This document shows positions 26,471-34,797 of a stretch of DNA of 64,000 nt, in pieces. The stretch's first letter is position 1, and each line of letters opens with the position of its first letter. The notes under the pieces were generated by a model, which saw nothing but the letters and a program-made list of their open reading frames with translations, was not told the DNA's origin and searched no databases. A program made the translations under genes and the position numbers. The stretch is from Butyrivibrio sp. MB2005 (GTDB lineage Bacteria > Bacillota > Clostridia > Lachnospirales > Lachnospiraceae), in NCBI RefSeq assembly GCF_000424285.1, contig NZ_AUJP01000020.1, forward strand, positions 27,824-91,823. Reading direction: 5' to 3'.

Positions 26471-28357
26471 TTACCACGTGCTAACATACAAGCATTCTTC
26501 AGATAAAGTGTGGAACACCACTTCCTCCGTGGCTCCATCGTCCCTTGTTAGCGTTCCTATAAGCATCCTGTCAGAATTAAAGCCCTGCTCAAATTTAAGA
26601 TTCTTAATCATTCCATCTCTGCAGAAAAATCCTTCTGTCTCCACGACCTGATCCTCACCATCGGCGTTAGGATCTGCATAATAGGGAACATCCATAAGCT
26701 CCCTGCCGTTGATATACACGCGAAGTATCTCATCCTCAAGTAGTAGCTGTGCATCTGCAAAGTACCCTGCACCTGTAAAGTATTCTCCCGTAATGGACTG
26801 CGTCCAGTAATAAGGCACGTCGCGGTCTTCGCCGGGTTCACTGTCTTCTTTTTTACCTGCGGATGTTTCTGCCACCTTCTTAGTCCAGGTGTCCGCCAGT
26901 TTAACTGCAGAAGCAGGTGCACTAACCTTGCACCCTTCAGGGAAACTTGGTTCCTTTTCTTCATGGCCGTAATAGTCCGGTATATCTCCCGTGAATTCAA
27001 CACTTTTAAGTCCGGTACATTCTTTGAATGCGCCTTCTCCTACGCTGCACATGTCTTTTCCAAAAGTCACCTTCGTTATAAGAGGACAGTCTAAAAATGC
27101 ATTCTCTCCTACGCTGGTCATTTTTTCAGGAAAAACAAGCTCACCGGCGATGGAAGAACAGCCGCCAAAGGCATATCGTTTTATATGCTTAAGACTTTCA
27201 GGAAACGCGCTTATAGAAGTGAATCCTTTGCAGTCCCCAAAGCTTCCTCGGCCGATAGACTTAAGTCCTGCAGGAAGCACCAGTTCTCCCGTAAATCCTG
27301 TGGCAGTAAAAGCATCATCGCCGATTACAACAAGCGCTGATGGAAGATGCAGCTCCCCTGTCATTCCTTTGCAATACATAAAAGCATTGTCGTTAATATA
27401 TTCAAGGCCGTCCGGAAGCTTAAGTGAAGTAAATCCCTCACAGCTCTGAAATGCCGACGAATCGATCAATGTCACGGAGTCAGGGATCACCAGATCACCT
27501 TTTAGATTCTTACATGTAAGGGAATAAATTCCGATATATTCAAGACCTTCGGGAAGTGTCAATGTTCCGTCGAATCCATCATCCACAAAGGCGTGCATTG
27601 CAATGGTTTTTACTCCCTCAGGAATCACAAGGTCGCCCTTAAAATTCTCACAAGTTGAAAAAGTACCCGTTTGAATTTCTGTCAGATTTTTGGAAAGAGT
27701 AAGGGTTCCGTCGAATCCGCACTTCGCAAAAGCATAGTCTCCAATAAAAGTAACCGAGTCCGGAATCACCAGATCACCCACCAGATTCTCGCACCTGTTG
27801 AAGGCACAGCGCTCAATCCTTTCCAGGCCATCCGGAAAGACAAGACCACAGTTCAAACCGCTCATGCCTTCAAAGGTCTCTACGCCTATGTTTTTCAATG
27901 ATTTGGGAATACTGAGCCCGGAGAAACCGGTACACCTTGTAAACGCATAGTCCCCGACAGTTTCAACTCCATCCGGAATCTTCAGTTCACCTGTCAGTCC
28001 ATCGCATCCATAAAAAGCAAACTCACCTATAGACTTAAGGCTTTCCGGCAAAACCAGCTCGCCCTTGAGGCTGCTGTTAGAATAAAAAGCGAGAGCTGCA
28101 ACCGACGTTATACCCTCGCCGATCACAAGTTTTTCAATCTTATAATCAGACCACATGAATTTTTCAGGAACCACCATTTCACCGGTTCCCGAAATAGTCA
28201 TGGTCTTTTCTTTTTTATCATACTTCCAGGTTATGTTATCGCCGCATGTGCCTTCAGCATTTTTCCCGCCGGCATCACCACCAAAATTTTTAATACCGCA
28301 GCCAAATAGTCCAAAAGCCATAACGACCCCCACGATAAAAATCAGTGTTTTCTTCAT
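26471..28357 (-). CDS. BspA-like leucine-rich-repeat lipoprotein
   Basis: A 628-residue lipoprotein. The signal MKKTLIFIVGVVMAFGLFGCG ends in a lipobox Cys. From about residue 75 to 480 there is a run of roughly fifteen LRR_5 (BspA/TpLRR) units of the form LVIPDSVTFIGDYAFAKC. A non-repeat region (about 500-628) follows, including YYWTQSITGEYFTGAGYF. TpLRR proteins of commensals and pathogens bind matrix proteins or other cells; the partner here is unknown. ATG 28357 is chosen for GAGGG upstream and for the start of the signal peptide. Confidence 0.88.
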   Translation of the reverse strand: MKKTLIFIVGVVMAFGLFGCGIKNFGGDAGGKNAEGTCGDNITWKYDKKEKTMTISGTGEMVVPEKFMWSDYKIEKLVIGEGITSVAALAFYSNSSLKGELVLPESLKSIGEFAFYGCDGLTGELKIPDGVETVGDYAFTRCTGFSGLSIPKSLKNIGVETFEGMSGLNCGLVFPDGLERIERCAFNRCENLVGDLVIPDSVTFIGDYAFAKCGFDGTLTLSKNLTEIQTGTFSTCENFKGDLVIPEGVKTIAMHAFVDDGFDGTLTLPEGLEYIGIYSLTCKNLKGDLVIPDSVTLIDSSAFQSCEGFTSLKLPDGLEYINDNAFMYCKGMTGELHLPSALVVIGDDAFTATGFTGELVLPAGLKSIGRGSFGDCKGFTSISAFPESLKHIKRYAFGGCSSIAGELVFPEKMTSVGENAFLDCPLITKVTFGKDMCSVGEGAFKECTGLKSVEFTGDIPDYYGHEEKEPSFPEGCKVSAPASAVKLADTWTKKVAETSAGKKEDSEPGEDRDVPYYWTQSITGEYFTGAGYFADAQLLLEDEILRVYINGRELMDVPYYADPNADGEDQVVETEGFFCRDGMIKNLKFEQGFNSDRMLIGTLTRDDGATEEVVFHTLSEECLYVSTW

Positions 28358-28577
28358 GTTCTGTTCCCTCATAAAAAACCGTATATTTATATACTCAAAC
28401 ATGATCAACTATCTGTCTCAATTATCATAACATCAACTGTACCAAGATGTTCAAATCATTTTTTACTTTTTTAAAATTTCTTGAAAAAAGGGCCTGTACA
28501 TTTTAAAAAGATGCAGTATACTGTCCCCAAACAATAGATGGCACCCGCAGCGGCGCCGGATTAGGGGGATATTCAAA

Positions 28578-29504
28578 ATGAAAAAAGTAAGTGAATTTGT
28601 TGGAAAGTATATGGCAGTAATTGTTCTTGTGGTTGCTGCGCTTGCACTATTTGTGCCGGGATCATGTCTGTGGATACAGACATCATGGATCAACTACCTT
28701 CTGATGGTAGTAATGTTTGGCATGGGGCTAACACTAAAATTTGAAGACTTCGCAATAGTATTTAAAAGACCAAAAGACATCATCATCGGCTGCATTGCTC
28801 AGTTTACGATCATGCCGCTTTTGGCATTTGCTCTTGGAAAAATATTCGGACTTGAAGCAGGGCTCCTTGCCGGCGTAATCCTGGTTGGAACTTGTCCCGG
28901 CGGAACAGCCAGTAACGTCATGACATACCTTAGCAAAGGTGATGTGGCACTCTCTGTAGGCATGACCAGTGTGAATACTCTGCTGGCCCCTTTCCTTACG
29001 CCCTTTATCACTTATCTTCTGCTGAAAACAACTGTAACTGTGGACATGATAAGTATGTTCGTCTCAATCATCAAAGTGGTCATCGTTCCCATTGCTCTGG
29101 GATTTATCATTAACAGATTTTGGGGCAAATACACTGAAAAAGTATCAGAAGTTTTGCCGCTTATCTCAGTTACAGCCATCACTCTCATCGTAGTGGCGGT
29201 AGTTTCTCATAACTCAGAACGAATTCTGGAAACAGGCGCTATCGTGTTTGTTGTGGTCATCCTTCATAACATTCTTGGCTATGCAGTTGGCTTTATCCTT
29301 GGAAAAATCCTTGGCCTTCCAATGACCAGGAAAAAGGCTCTTGCCATCGAGATTGGAATGCAAAATTCAGGACTTGCGACTTCACTTGCAGGAACAGCAT
29401 TTCCTGACCTTGCCATGGCCACAGTTCCCGGCGCTATCTTCTCGGTGTGGCACAACATATCCGGCGCTCTGCTGGCAAACATTTTTAGAAGGATTGAAGA
29501 GTAA
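28578..29504 (+). CDS. Bile acid:sodium symporter (BASS/SBF) family transporter
   Basis: A 308-residue membrane protein with about nine to ten spans. It carries the family motifs LTLKFEDFA near residue 52, GTCPGGTASNVMTYLSKGDVALS around 110-130, and EIGMQNSGLATSLA near 255-270. These hold the Na+ and substrate sites in characterised BASS proteins. Bacterial members carry bile acids, pantoate or other organic anions; the substrate cannot be told here. GGGGG precedes the ATG. A possible -10 (TATACT, 28517-28522) lies upstream with a poor -35. A strong terminator follows. Confidence 0.88.
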   Translation: MKKVSEFVGKYMAVIVLVVAALALFVPGSCLWIQTSWINYLLMVVMFGMGLTLKFEDFAIVFKRPKDIIIGCIAQFTIMPLLAFALGKIFGLEAGLLAGVILVGTCPGGTASNVMTYLSKGDVALSVGMTSVNTLLAPFLTPFITYLLLKTTVTVDMISMFVSIIKVVIVPIALGFIINRFWGKYTEKVSEVLPLISVTAITLIVVAVVSHNSERILETGAIVFVVVILHNILGYAVGFILGKILGLPMTRKKALAIEIGMQNSGLATSLAGTAFPDLAMATVPGAIFSVWHNISGALLANIFRRIEE

Positions 29505-29508
29505 TAAA

Positions 29509-29560
29509 AAACGGTTAGTGACTGAAATCATTCAAATCACTAACCGTTTATTTTTTATTT
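29509..29560. terminator. Strong bidirectional terminator
   Basis: AAACGGTTAGTG (29509-29520) and CACTAACCGTTT (29538-29549) form a perfect 12-bp stem, followed on the plus strand by a long T-rich tract. The convergent YccF gene ends within this tract, so both genes can use it. Confidence 0.9.
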
Positions 29561-29920
29561 TTTCACAACTCTTGCGCCAAAGGGAAACAGTGCAAGTCTC
29601 GCGATCTTGAAATACTGCTTACCAAAGGGGATTCCTACGATCGTAATACATAAGATAATGCCAATCAGAGCATTGCCAAGTGCCAGCTCAAGTCCTGAAA
29701 TGAGCATCCACAACAAATTCAAAAGAAATGAACCTGCTCCGCCTTCATCAACTATCTCTTTTCCGAATGGACAAAGGGAAATCGTCGACAGCTTAAAGCA
29801 CTGTATTCCTATCGGAATTCCCAGAACAGTGATGCACCAAAAAATCCCGGCAAGCCACCATCCAAGCGCACTGAAAAATCCTCCAAATATAATCCATATC
29901 AAGTTACCCAGAAACCTCAT
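29555..29920 (-). CDS. YccF domain membrane protein
   Basis: A 121-residue protein with two copies of the YccF (DUF307) pattern: LGNLIWIIFGGFFSALGWWLAGIF then ITVLGIPIGIQCFKL, and again LLNLLWMLISGLELALGNALIGII then ITIVGIPFGKQYFKI. It has about four membrane segments. The family function is unknown. GGAGGG lies before the ATG. It converges with the symporter gene across a shared terminator. Confidence 0.85.
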   Translation of the reverse strand: MRFLGNLIWIIFGGFFSALGWWLAGIFWCITVLGIPIGIQCFKLSTISLCPFGKEIVDEGGAGSFLLNLLWMLISGLELALGNALIGIILCITIVGIPFGKQYFKIARLALFPFGARVVKK

Positions 29921-30025
29921 ATCTCACCCTCCAAGAAAAATATTAGTTTACTGCATAATTATACTGTATTTTGCAAATTATATCTTTCATATTTTTTCAA
30001 CATTAACGCATGAATCAAAATTTCA

Positions 30026-30400
30026 TTGAACATCAAAAAAGGAAAATGCGCAGAGATCGGTGCAAAAGGAATTATAGTAAGTCACCATCAAGGCCGACTT
30101 CCTTATGCAGTTCCTCCGATGATGATCCTGCCTGATATCAAGGAAGCACTAAAAGATAAAGATATGACAATCATTGTAGACTGCGGCATTGCAAGCGGCG
30201 CTGATGTCTACAAAACTCTGGCTCTTGGAGCAGACGCTGCAGCTGTTGGAAGATCAATGATGCCTTCTCTTGAAAAAGACGGAGCTCCCGGCGTTTCAAA
30301 ATTCCTTACAGAAATCGGAAACGAGCTTCGATACATCATGAGCAATACCGGCTTTGCAAAGGTTTCGGACATTGATGATTCAGCTTTATACGAGTATTAA
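30026..30400 (+). pseudogene. 3' fragment of an FMN-dependent alpha-hydroxy-acid dehydrogenase (lactate-type)
   Basis: The frame encodes about 118 residues matching the C-terminal third of the family: GAKGIIVSHHQGRLPY (the His/Arg/Gly substrate segment), IIVDCGIASGADVYKTLALGADAAAVGRSMM (the FMN phosphate-binding segment), then a helical end. Full-length members are about 350-380 residues, so the N-terminal two thirds are missing. The similarity starts abruptly near 30045, directly after AT-rich sequence, and the first ATG has no good ribosome site. The fragment is unlikely to be active because the flavin barrel is incomplete. Confidence 0.7.
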
Positions 30401-30423
30401 AAAATTTCTCTTAGACATAAATT

Positions 30424-30457
30424 GGCAGGTACTCACTCCCTTTCATGAGCATCTGCC
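30424..30457. repeat. Imperfect inverted repeat
   Basis: GGCAGGTACTCA (30424-30435) and TGAGCATCTGCC (30446-30457) form a 12-bp stem with one wobble and one mismatch. It lies between the dehydrogenase fragment and the convergent hydrolase gene. No clear T-run follows on either strand, so terminator function is doubtful. Confidence 0.45.
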
Positions 30458-30527
30458 ATAACCATTTCTTTTTTATACCAACAAATTTCTCTGTGATACT
30501 TGCACCTCAAGTATCATTTTCCTCCCA

Positions 30528-31103
30528 TTATTTTTCTATAAAATGCTTAGTTTTCTTCATGACTTTCCCAAGTATCTCGATGTTTTCAAGAGTGTTTTTT
30601 CCTTCAAGTGAATGATTAACACCTTCATAAAGATGCATTGGAATTCCTTGTTTCTTTGCCATTTCTACAACTTTTGGCACATCGCTCCAGGGATCGTCTG
30701 AGCCGATAAATGCTATCGCGTCGATATTCTTTTCCCCATTAAGGACCTCGATAGTCTCTGCCAGCGGCGTGTAAAGCACATGCCTTACGCCCTTTATCTC
30801 ACACTCTTTTTCAAATGCAGCCGCAATTACGGTTCCGATGCTTTTAGACATAAAAATGACATCTGTGTATTCATCAAAAGCTACGCCGCTAAGACTCTCC
30901 TTAGCCTGGGCATAGAGCGCATCAAAGGCCTGTCTCATTTTTTCCTTATCACCGCGAATGTTCTGAACAGGGCAACTGTAGCTGATATTTATAACCTCGT
31001 CATAACCGGCTTCAGCTGCTGTTTTCCTGCCATAATACAAAAGAGGCTTATCACAGTGATATCCAATCCCTGGGAATACCACCAGAAGTTTCTTTTTCTT
31101 CAT
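30528..31103 (-). CDS. Small alpha/beta hydrolase
   Basis: A 191-residue soluble hydrolase. It starts with LLVVFPGIGYHCDKPLLYY, has a nucleophile elbow-like MSKSIGT (Ser near residue 98), an acid candidate in IGSDDPW and a His in YEGVNHSLEG, which is the usual order of the triad. The size fits dienelactone-hydrolase-like minimal folds. The substrate is unknown. ATG 31103 is chosen because AAGGA lies about 7 nt upstream. Confidence 0.72.
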   Translation of the reverse strand: MKKKKLLVVFPGIGYHCDKPLLYYGRKTAAEAGYDEVINISYSCPVQNIRGDKEKMRQAFDALYAQAKESLSGVAFDEYTDVIFMSKSIGTVIAAAFEKECEIKGVRHVLYTPLAETIEVLNGEKNIDAIAFIGSDDPWSDVPKVVEMAKKQGIPMHLYEGVNHSLEGKNTLENIEILGKVMKKTKHFIEK

Positions 31104-31274
31104 ACTTTTTTCCTTCACTTCTCATTAATCCAGACTGCAAAATCTTCATAACTCTTAGTCTTCATTTACCTATTGTTTCATCCTAACATCAAGTTTTTTG
31201 CTCCATCAGTAATTGTAGTATCAAGGCGCGCCAAAATAAAGCCCACAATTTACATTAGGCTGCGCTGCCGCTGA

Positions 31275-31454
31275 TTAGTGCCTATGAAAAAAGGTATCTT
31301 CCTCATCTTCATCCAACTCTTTTCTAAATTCATAGAAGTAATCTAAAACTGACATAACACTCATATAACCTATCATAAAATAAAAAAAGTCCCATTTAAG
31401 CCCGAACTGCGCCAAGAAGCTGGTCATGAAATTGTTAACGGTGTCAATAAACAT
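31275..31454 (-). CDS. Small membrane-associated protein, 59 residues
   Basis: An ATG at 31454 with GAGGG about 10 nt upstream opens a 59-codon frame, MFIDTVNNFMTSFLAQF...FRKELDEDEEDTFFHRH. Residues 10-40 are hydrophobic and aromatic (WDFFYFMIGYMSVMSVLDYF), enough for one membrane helix, and the C-terminus is acidic. No family is recognised. It lies in a stretch of over 500 bp that otherwise has no gene. Confidence 0.5.
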   Translation of the reverse strand: MFIDTVNNFMTSFLAQFGLKWDFFYFMIGYMSVMSVLDYFYEFRKELDEDEEDTFFHRH

Positions 31455-31511
31455 AGAATTTTGCCCTCGATTTCTTAAGATTTTTTATAAAAAAAGATAA
31501 ATAGATAAAAA

Positions 31512-31575
31512 GGGAGGATCATTGGCTTTTCCATCATTTTCCATGTTACAGAAAATCGAGTCCAATAATCCTCCC
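31512..31575 (-). repeat. Long inverted repeat with 36-nt loop
   Basis: GGGAGGATCATTGG (31512-31525) and CCAATAATCCTCCC (31562-31575) match at 13 of 14 positions. On the minus strand the stem is followed by TTTTTATC. It could be a terminator of a short transcript or the core of a small RNA. It lies directly after another terminator for the same strand, which makes a second terminator redundant. Confidence 0.5.
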
Positions 31576-31594
31576 ACTATATAATTTTTAATAT

Positions 31595-31629
31595 CAAAAA
31601 ATAAGAGCGGTACATTTTCAGTACCGCTC
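31595..31629 (-). terminator. Terminator of the 72-residue peptide gene
   Basis: GAGCGGTAC (31605-31613) and GTACCGCTC (31621-31629) form a 9-bp stem around a 7-nt loop, followed on the minus strand by TTATTTTTT. It begins 9 bp after the gene's stop codon. Confidence 0.85.
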
Positions 31630-31637
31630 CGCTGAAA

Positions 31638-31856
31638 TCATTTCTTAAATAATCCGCCTGCGAGATCTTTGATATCGTTAAGATCAAGTTTTCCATCTGC
31701 TACAGCAGCCTGTACCTTCTTGATATCTGACTCGTCCACGTCAATGTTTGCTTTCTTGAAAAGCTCCTTGGCCTGAGCCGGATCAGCCTTGGCTATCTGC
31801 GCCATTAACTCTTTGTTACCATTAATCTGTTTGAGAATTCCTGCTATGTCTGCCAT
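31638..31856 (-). CDS. Small helical protein ending in a double-glycine motif (Nif11-leader-like?)
   Basis: A 72-residue protein, MADIAGILKQINGNKELMAQIAK..., with strong helix propensity and the ending DIKDLAGGLFKK. The region NKELMAQIAKADPAQAKELFKKANIDV recalls Nif11-like leader peptides, and the GG near the end recalls leader cleavage sites, but only four residues follow it. No modification enzyme or peptidase-transporter is nearby. Similar stand-alone peptides are known to me from Lachnospiraceae without a function. GGAGGAGG before the ATG and a strong terminator suggest good expression. Confidence 0.65.
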   Translation of the reverse strand: MADIAGILKQINGNKELMAQIAKADPAQAKELFKKANIDVDESDIKKVQAAVADGKLDLNDIKDLAGGLFKK

Positions 31857-31997
31857 TTTTATTCCTCCTCCAACGATGTTTTAATAACGATAAAAATATT
31901 ATACTACCAATCTCATCAGACAAACACTATATTCTTCCGGGTTCAAGCCTGTTTATTTTTCAAAAATACGATCTCAGTTTCGCCGGAAAGATCCTCC

Positions 31998-32450
31998 CTA
32001 AAACTTTAAGTTATCCCCAAGTACCTGTACCTTGCTGGCGAAGAATGAGAACTCACCGCTATCAAGAAGATTACCGTTATCATCAGTCACTCTGATATCA
32101 AATACCAGGATATGTTTTCCTGTTTTCAGCTTCATGCATTCACAATAGATATACTCCGTATTCACTGCAGGCAAAAGGAAATTCAGATTAGCAGAAACCG
32201 TCGTCACATAGTAACCGCTCATGCTTCCTGTAGCACCCGCCATGACATCAACAAAAGAAAGCAGCGCTCCGCCATGAATGCTTCCGTATGTGTTGTAAAG
32301 TCTCTCATCACACTTAACCCTGGATTTACTGTAGGTCGGACTTAGCTCCAGCACTTCAAATCCAATGAACTTGTTATACTCATTTGCATATAGTTCAGAG
32401 ATTATCTTTTCTCTGATCGCATTTTCTTTTTCTGTTCTTGCTTTTCTCAT
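31998..32450 (-). CDS. PaaI-type hotdog thioesterase
   Basis: A 150-residue hotdog-fold protein that probably hydrolyses acyl-CoA thioesters. The active-site helix motif is YGSIHGGALLSFVDVMAG (around residues 55-73), and the family's VTTVSANLNFLLPA strand follows. The substrate is unknown. Its ATG overlaps the stop codon of the upstream AlkX-like gene by four bases (ATGA), making it the last gene of a tightly coupled Nudix/AlkX-like/thioesterase operon. Confidence 0.85.
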   Translation of the reverse strand: MRKARTEKENAIREKIISELYANEYNKFIGFEVLELSPTYSKSRVKCDERLYNTYGSIHGGALLSFVDVMAGATGSMSGYYVTTVSANLNFLLPAVNTEYIYCECMKLKTGKHILVFDIRVTDDNGNLLDSGEFSFFASKVQVLGDNLKF

Positions 32451-33082
32451 GATACTCCTTCATCAAAAATACAGTCGTTAAATTTGCTAAACGCTTTCAG
32501 TGTACTTAAAAGTGCTGCGTCCAGCTTTTTGGTTTTCCGGATTCCCGGCTCCCACCATAATCCTTTTACGGAAAGGATCTTATTTTTCCTGTCTGGAATA
32601 GCCTCTATCCTTCCCACGAACTTTTCACCAAAAAGAATGGGCAAGGTGTAGTACCCATACTTACGCTTTACTGCCGGCGTGTATATTTCCCATGAATACT
32701 GAAAATCCCACAGCGCAAGGACTAATGACTTGTCCCACATTAAAGGATCAAGTGGTGCTATAAACGACATCCTGGTTTTTAGATCCGCACTTCCTTCAAT
32801 TATTTTTTTCATCAGGGCATCGTCGGAAGAAAGGTAATAGAATGTGGTTTTAATGCCTTCCACCATAACAGGACAGATTTTGTCTTCATCCGTAAGCCTT
32901 GCCAATATCTTTTTCCGCATCTCGGCATTTTTACCGCAGACATCCACCGGATCATACTGAATACATCCGGCCTGCCTGACATAATCATAGGCTCCGTCTT
33001 TTCCCTTAAAACGATATGCCCCAATCAGTCCCTGCTTTGAAAGAATAAACTGTCTGGCTTGTTGCTTTGAAATTGTTATCAT
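32447..33082 (-). CDS. YcaQ/AlkX-like DNA glycosylase family protein with an internal deletion
   Basis: A 211-residue protein; intact members of the winged-helix YcaQ/AlkX family have about 380-400. The N-terminus (ISKQQARQFILSKQGL...YDYVRQAGCIQYDPVDVCGKNAE) carries the QYD motif that fits the catalytic Gln-x-Asp of the AlkX branch. The C-terminus (PVMVEGIKTTFYY...FIAPLDPLMWDKSL...WEIYTPAVKRKYGYY...FVGRIE) is also recognisable. About 150-180 residues that normally join the two, holding winged-helix parts, are absent, yet the frame is intact. Intact members repair interstrand crosslinks or bulky alkyl adducts. Activity here is doubtful. It overlaps both neighbours by four bases. Confidence 0.75.
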   Translation of the reverse strand: MITISKQQARQFILSKQGLIGAYRFKGKDGAYDYVRQAGCIQYDPVDVCGKNAEMRKKILARLTDEDKICPVMVEGIKTTFYYLSSDDALMKKIIEGSADLKTRMSFIAPLDPLMWDKSLVLALWDFQYSWEIYTPAVKRKYGYYTLPILFGEKFVGRIEAIPDRKNKILSVKGLWWEPGIRKTKKLDAALLSTLKAFSKFNDCIFDEGVS

Positions 33083-33672
33083 CGCTTTCCTCTAAATTTT
33101 GGTCCTAGGGACGGGGTTGGTGGTCCATTTTTGAGATATTCCGTAATGATTTCAAGTCCTTCAGTCGGCACACAGAAAGTGCCATCCCGGTGCTCGCAGC
33201 CCTTACGGACTTCCTCAATATCAAACCATTTTACTTCTTCAACTTCCTCTGTCTGGAGTACAAGCTTAGTCTCATCCACCGGCTTTTCATAAGCATAGAC
33301 AAAGGCCACTTCGTTGTCCCTGAACATCTTCCCATGGAATTCCATCGCATAGTTTATATGGAACTTGCCGGCAAATGTGAGATCATCTTCGCCTGCGTCG
33401 ATTCCCAGCTCCTCAAACAGCTCTCTCTGCGCTGATTCCAGTGGTTCATCCCCGGCCTGAATGTGACCGGCAGAAGATGTGTCATACATTAAGGGAAATG
33501 ATTCCTTCTCAGCGCTTCGTTTCTGAAGCAGCACCTGCCATGAATCTCCCTTTTTTCTTACAACCCAAATGTGAGCAGTTCTGTGTAAAATCCCCTTATC
33601 ATGGGCTTCACTTCTGCTAACTGTCTCGCCAGTAGGCGTTCCATTTTCATCTGTAATATCAAAGAACTCCAT
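33079..33672 (-). CDS. Nudix hydrolase, IDI-like
   Basis: A 197-residue protein of the isopentenyl-diphosphate-isomerase-like Nudix branch. It starts MEFFDITDENGTPTGETVSRSEAH with LHRTAHIWVV following, and has a Nudix box GHIQAGDEPLESAQRELFEELGI-type run in which the usual GE is GD. It probably hydrolyses a nucleoside-diphosphate-linked compound; the substrate is unknown. ATG 33672 has AAGGTGG upstream. The last 15 or so codons (PPTPSLGPKF) are supplied by a dispersed repeat, so the native C-terminus was probably replaced. The stop overlaps the next start (ATGA). Confidence 0.82.
   Translation of the reverse strand: MEFFDITDENGTPTGETVSRSEAHDKGILHRTAHIWVVRKKGDSWQVLLQKRSAEKESFPLMYDTSSAGHIQAGDEPLESAQRELFEELGIDAGEDDLTFAGKFHINYAMEFHGKMFRDNEVAFVYAYEKPVDETKLVLQTEEVEEVKWFDIEEVRKGCEHRDGTFCVPTEGLEIITEYLKNGPPTPSLGPKFRGKR
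33094..33132. repeat. Dispersed GGTCC/GGGGACGGGG-type repeat, copy A
   Basis: The core TTTTGGTCCTAGGGACGGGG is followed by TTGGTGGTCCATTTTT. Copies with the same pieces occur at 34778, 44590 and 47166. This copy lies inside the Nudix gene and encodes its C-terminal tail. Confidence 0.7.
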
Positions 33673-33907
33673 ATTTTCCACCTTAGTTTTGAACTTTTTC
33701 ACTTTACTTATTATAGCCAACAAAAAAGAAGCATACCATTCATTTATGAATCGTATACTCCCAATTGTAATCCCTTTGAATAACTATCACTACTATTGTG
33801 GACATTTGTTGGACATTAGATGATAGTATGCTCGTGTGATTTAAAGTTTTGCTTTCAATACAGATTTATTTTGTGCGTCGTTATGACCATATGTGAGGGG
33901 GAAGAGC

Positions 33908-34747
33908 ATGATAAAAAATGAAAAATTGAAATGGCTTAATGTTATTTTTTGGCTGGCATCTGTTGCCGCAATGATAGGGCTTATGATAGGCTGCGGAAGA
34001 TTTTTTGATGACAGCACCGATATGGGCCTGCTTATTGAATTTGTTATTATAACTGTGGTAACGCTGGGCTTTTTGTATCTCATATCAGGGAAAAAGACTT
34101 TTACCTATTTAACCAATGAAACCGGATACACGGTTAAAATGCTGTGGCCAACCCTGATTTTTTCCGGTATTTTTGCTTTGTTTGGAGTACTGGCCTACTT
34201 TATTGATAAGCCCCCTTTAAAGGATAATTGGTTGCTGGGACTCATCATTTCTGCCATCTCCATGTTCTTAGTTGGAGTCTATGAAGAGGGCTGCTTTAGA
34301 GCATGTGCTTGTGATGCACTTTTGCCGATTTTAAAGAAAACAAAACACCCTTTCTTTTGGACAGCTCTAATTTCCGGACTTATATTCGGTTATGTTCATG
34401 TGGTTTCCTTTGATTTTACAGATCTTCAACAAACGTTACAGTTTTTTCTGAAAATAGCAAATTTGTTAATTACCGGAGCTACGTACATGATCTTATATTG
34501 GAAGACGAGGAATCTGCTTGGTCTTGCGATTGTACACGGATTAAATGACTTCCTTCCGGATTTTTTGAATCACATATTTGAGTATAAAAGCCAGGATGAT
34601 TCTGAAGCGTATATCACCGGTGATGCTTCTACAACCATTGTCTATGTAATTCAGTTAGTTATTGAGTTGCTATGCTTTATCTATGTATACAAAAAAGTCG
34701 CTAAGAAAATTGACTATAAGAAGACACTGGATGAGTGGTGTGACTAA
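33908..34747 (+). CDS. CPBP family intramembrane protease (Abi/CAAX type)
   Basis: A 279-residue membrane protein with about seven spans. The three catalytic motifs are present: YEEGCFRA (EExxxR, near residue 122), FGYVHV (FxxxH) and HGLNDFLPD (HxxxD/N type). These glutamic proteases act within the membrane; bacterial members process prenylated or signal peptides, give bacteriocin immunity or regulate stress. The substrate is unknown. ATG 33908 is chosen because GAGGGGG lies 7 nt upstream. It is a single gene, with repeat copy B directly downstream. Confidence 0.85.
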   Translation: MIKNEKLKWLNVIFWLASVAAMIGLMIGCGRFFDDSTDMGLLIEFVIITVVTLGFLYLISGKKTFTYLTNETGYTVKMLWPTLIFSGIFALFGVLAYFIDKPPLKDNWLLGLIISAISMFLVGVYEEGCFRACACDALLPILKKTKHPFFWTALISGLIFGYVHVVSFDFTDLQQTLQFFLKIANLLITGATYMILYWKTRNLLGLAIVHGLNDFLPDFLNHIFEYKSQDDSEAYITGDASTTIVYVIQLVIELLCFIYVYKKVAKKIDYKKTLDEWCD

Positions 34748-34777
34748 TGAGAAAAACACTCTTTAGTCATTGATAGC

Positions 34778-34797
34778 TTTTGGTCCCGGGGGACCAT
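34778..34797. repeat. Dispersed GGTCC repeat, copy B (short)
   Basis: TTTTGGTCCCGGGGGACCAT is a near-perfect palindrome and a short form of the repeat at 33094, 44590 and 47166. It lies between convergent genes and could also act as a terminator stem. Confidence 0.55.
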
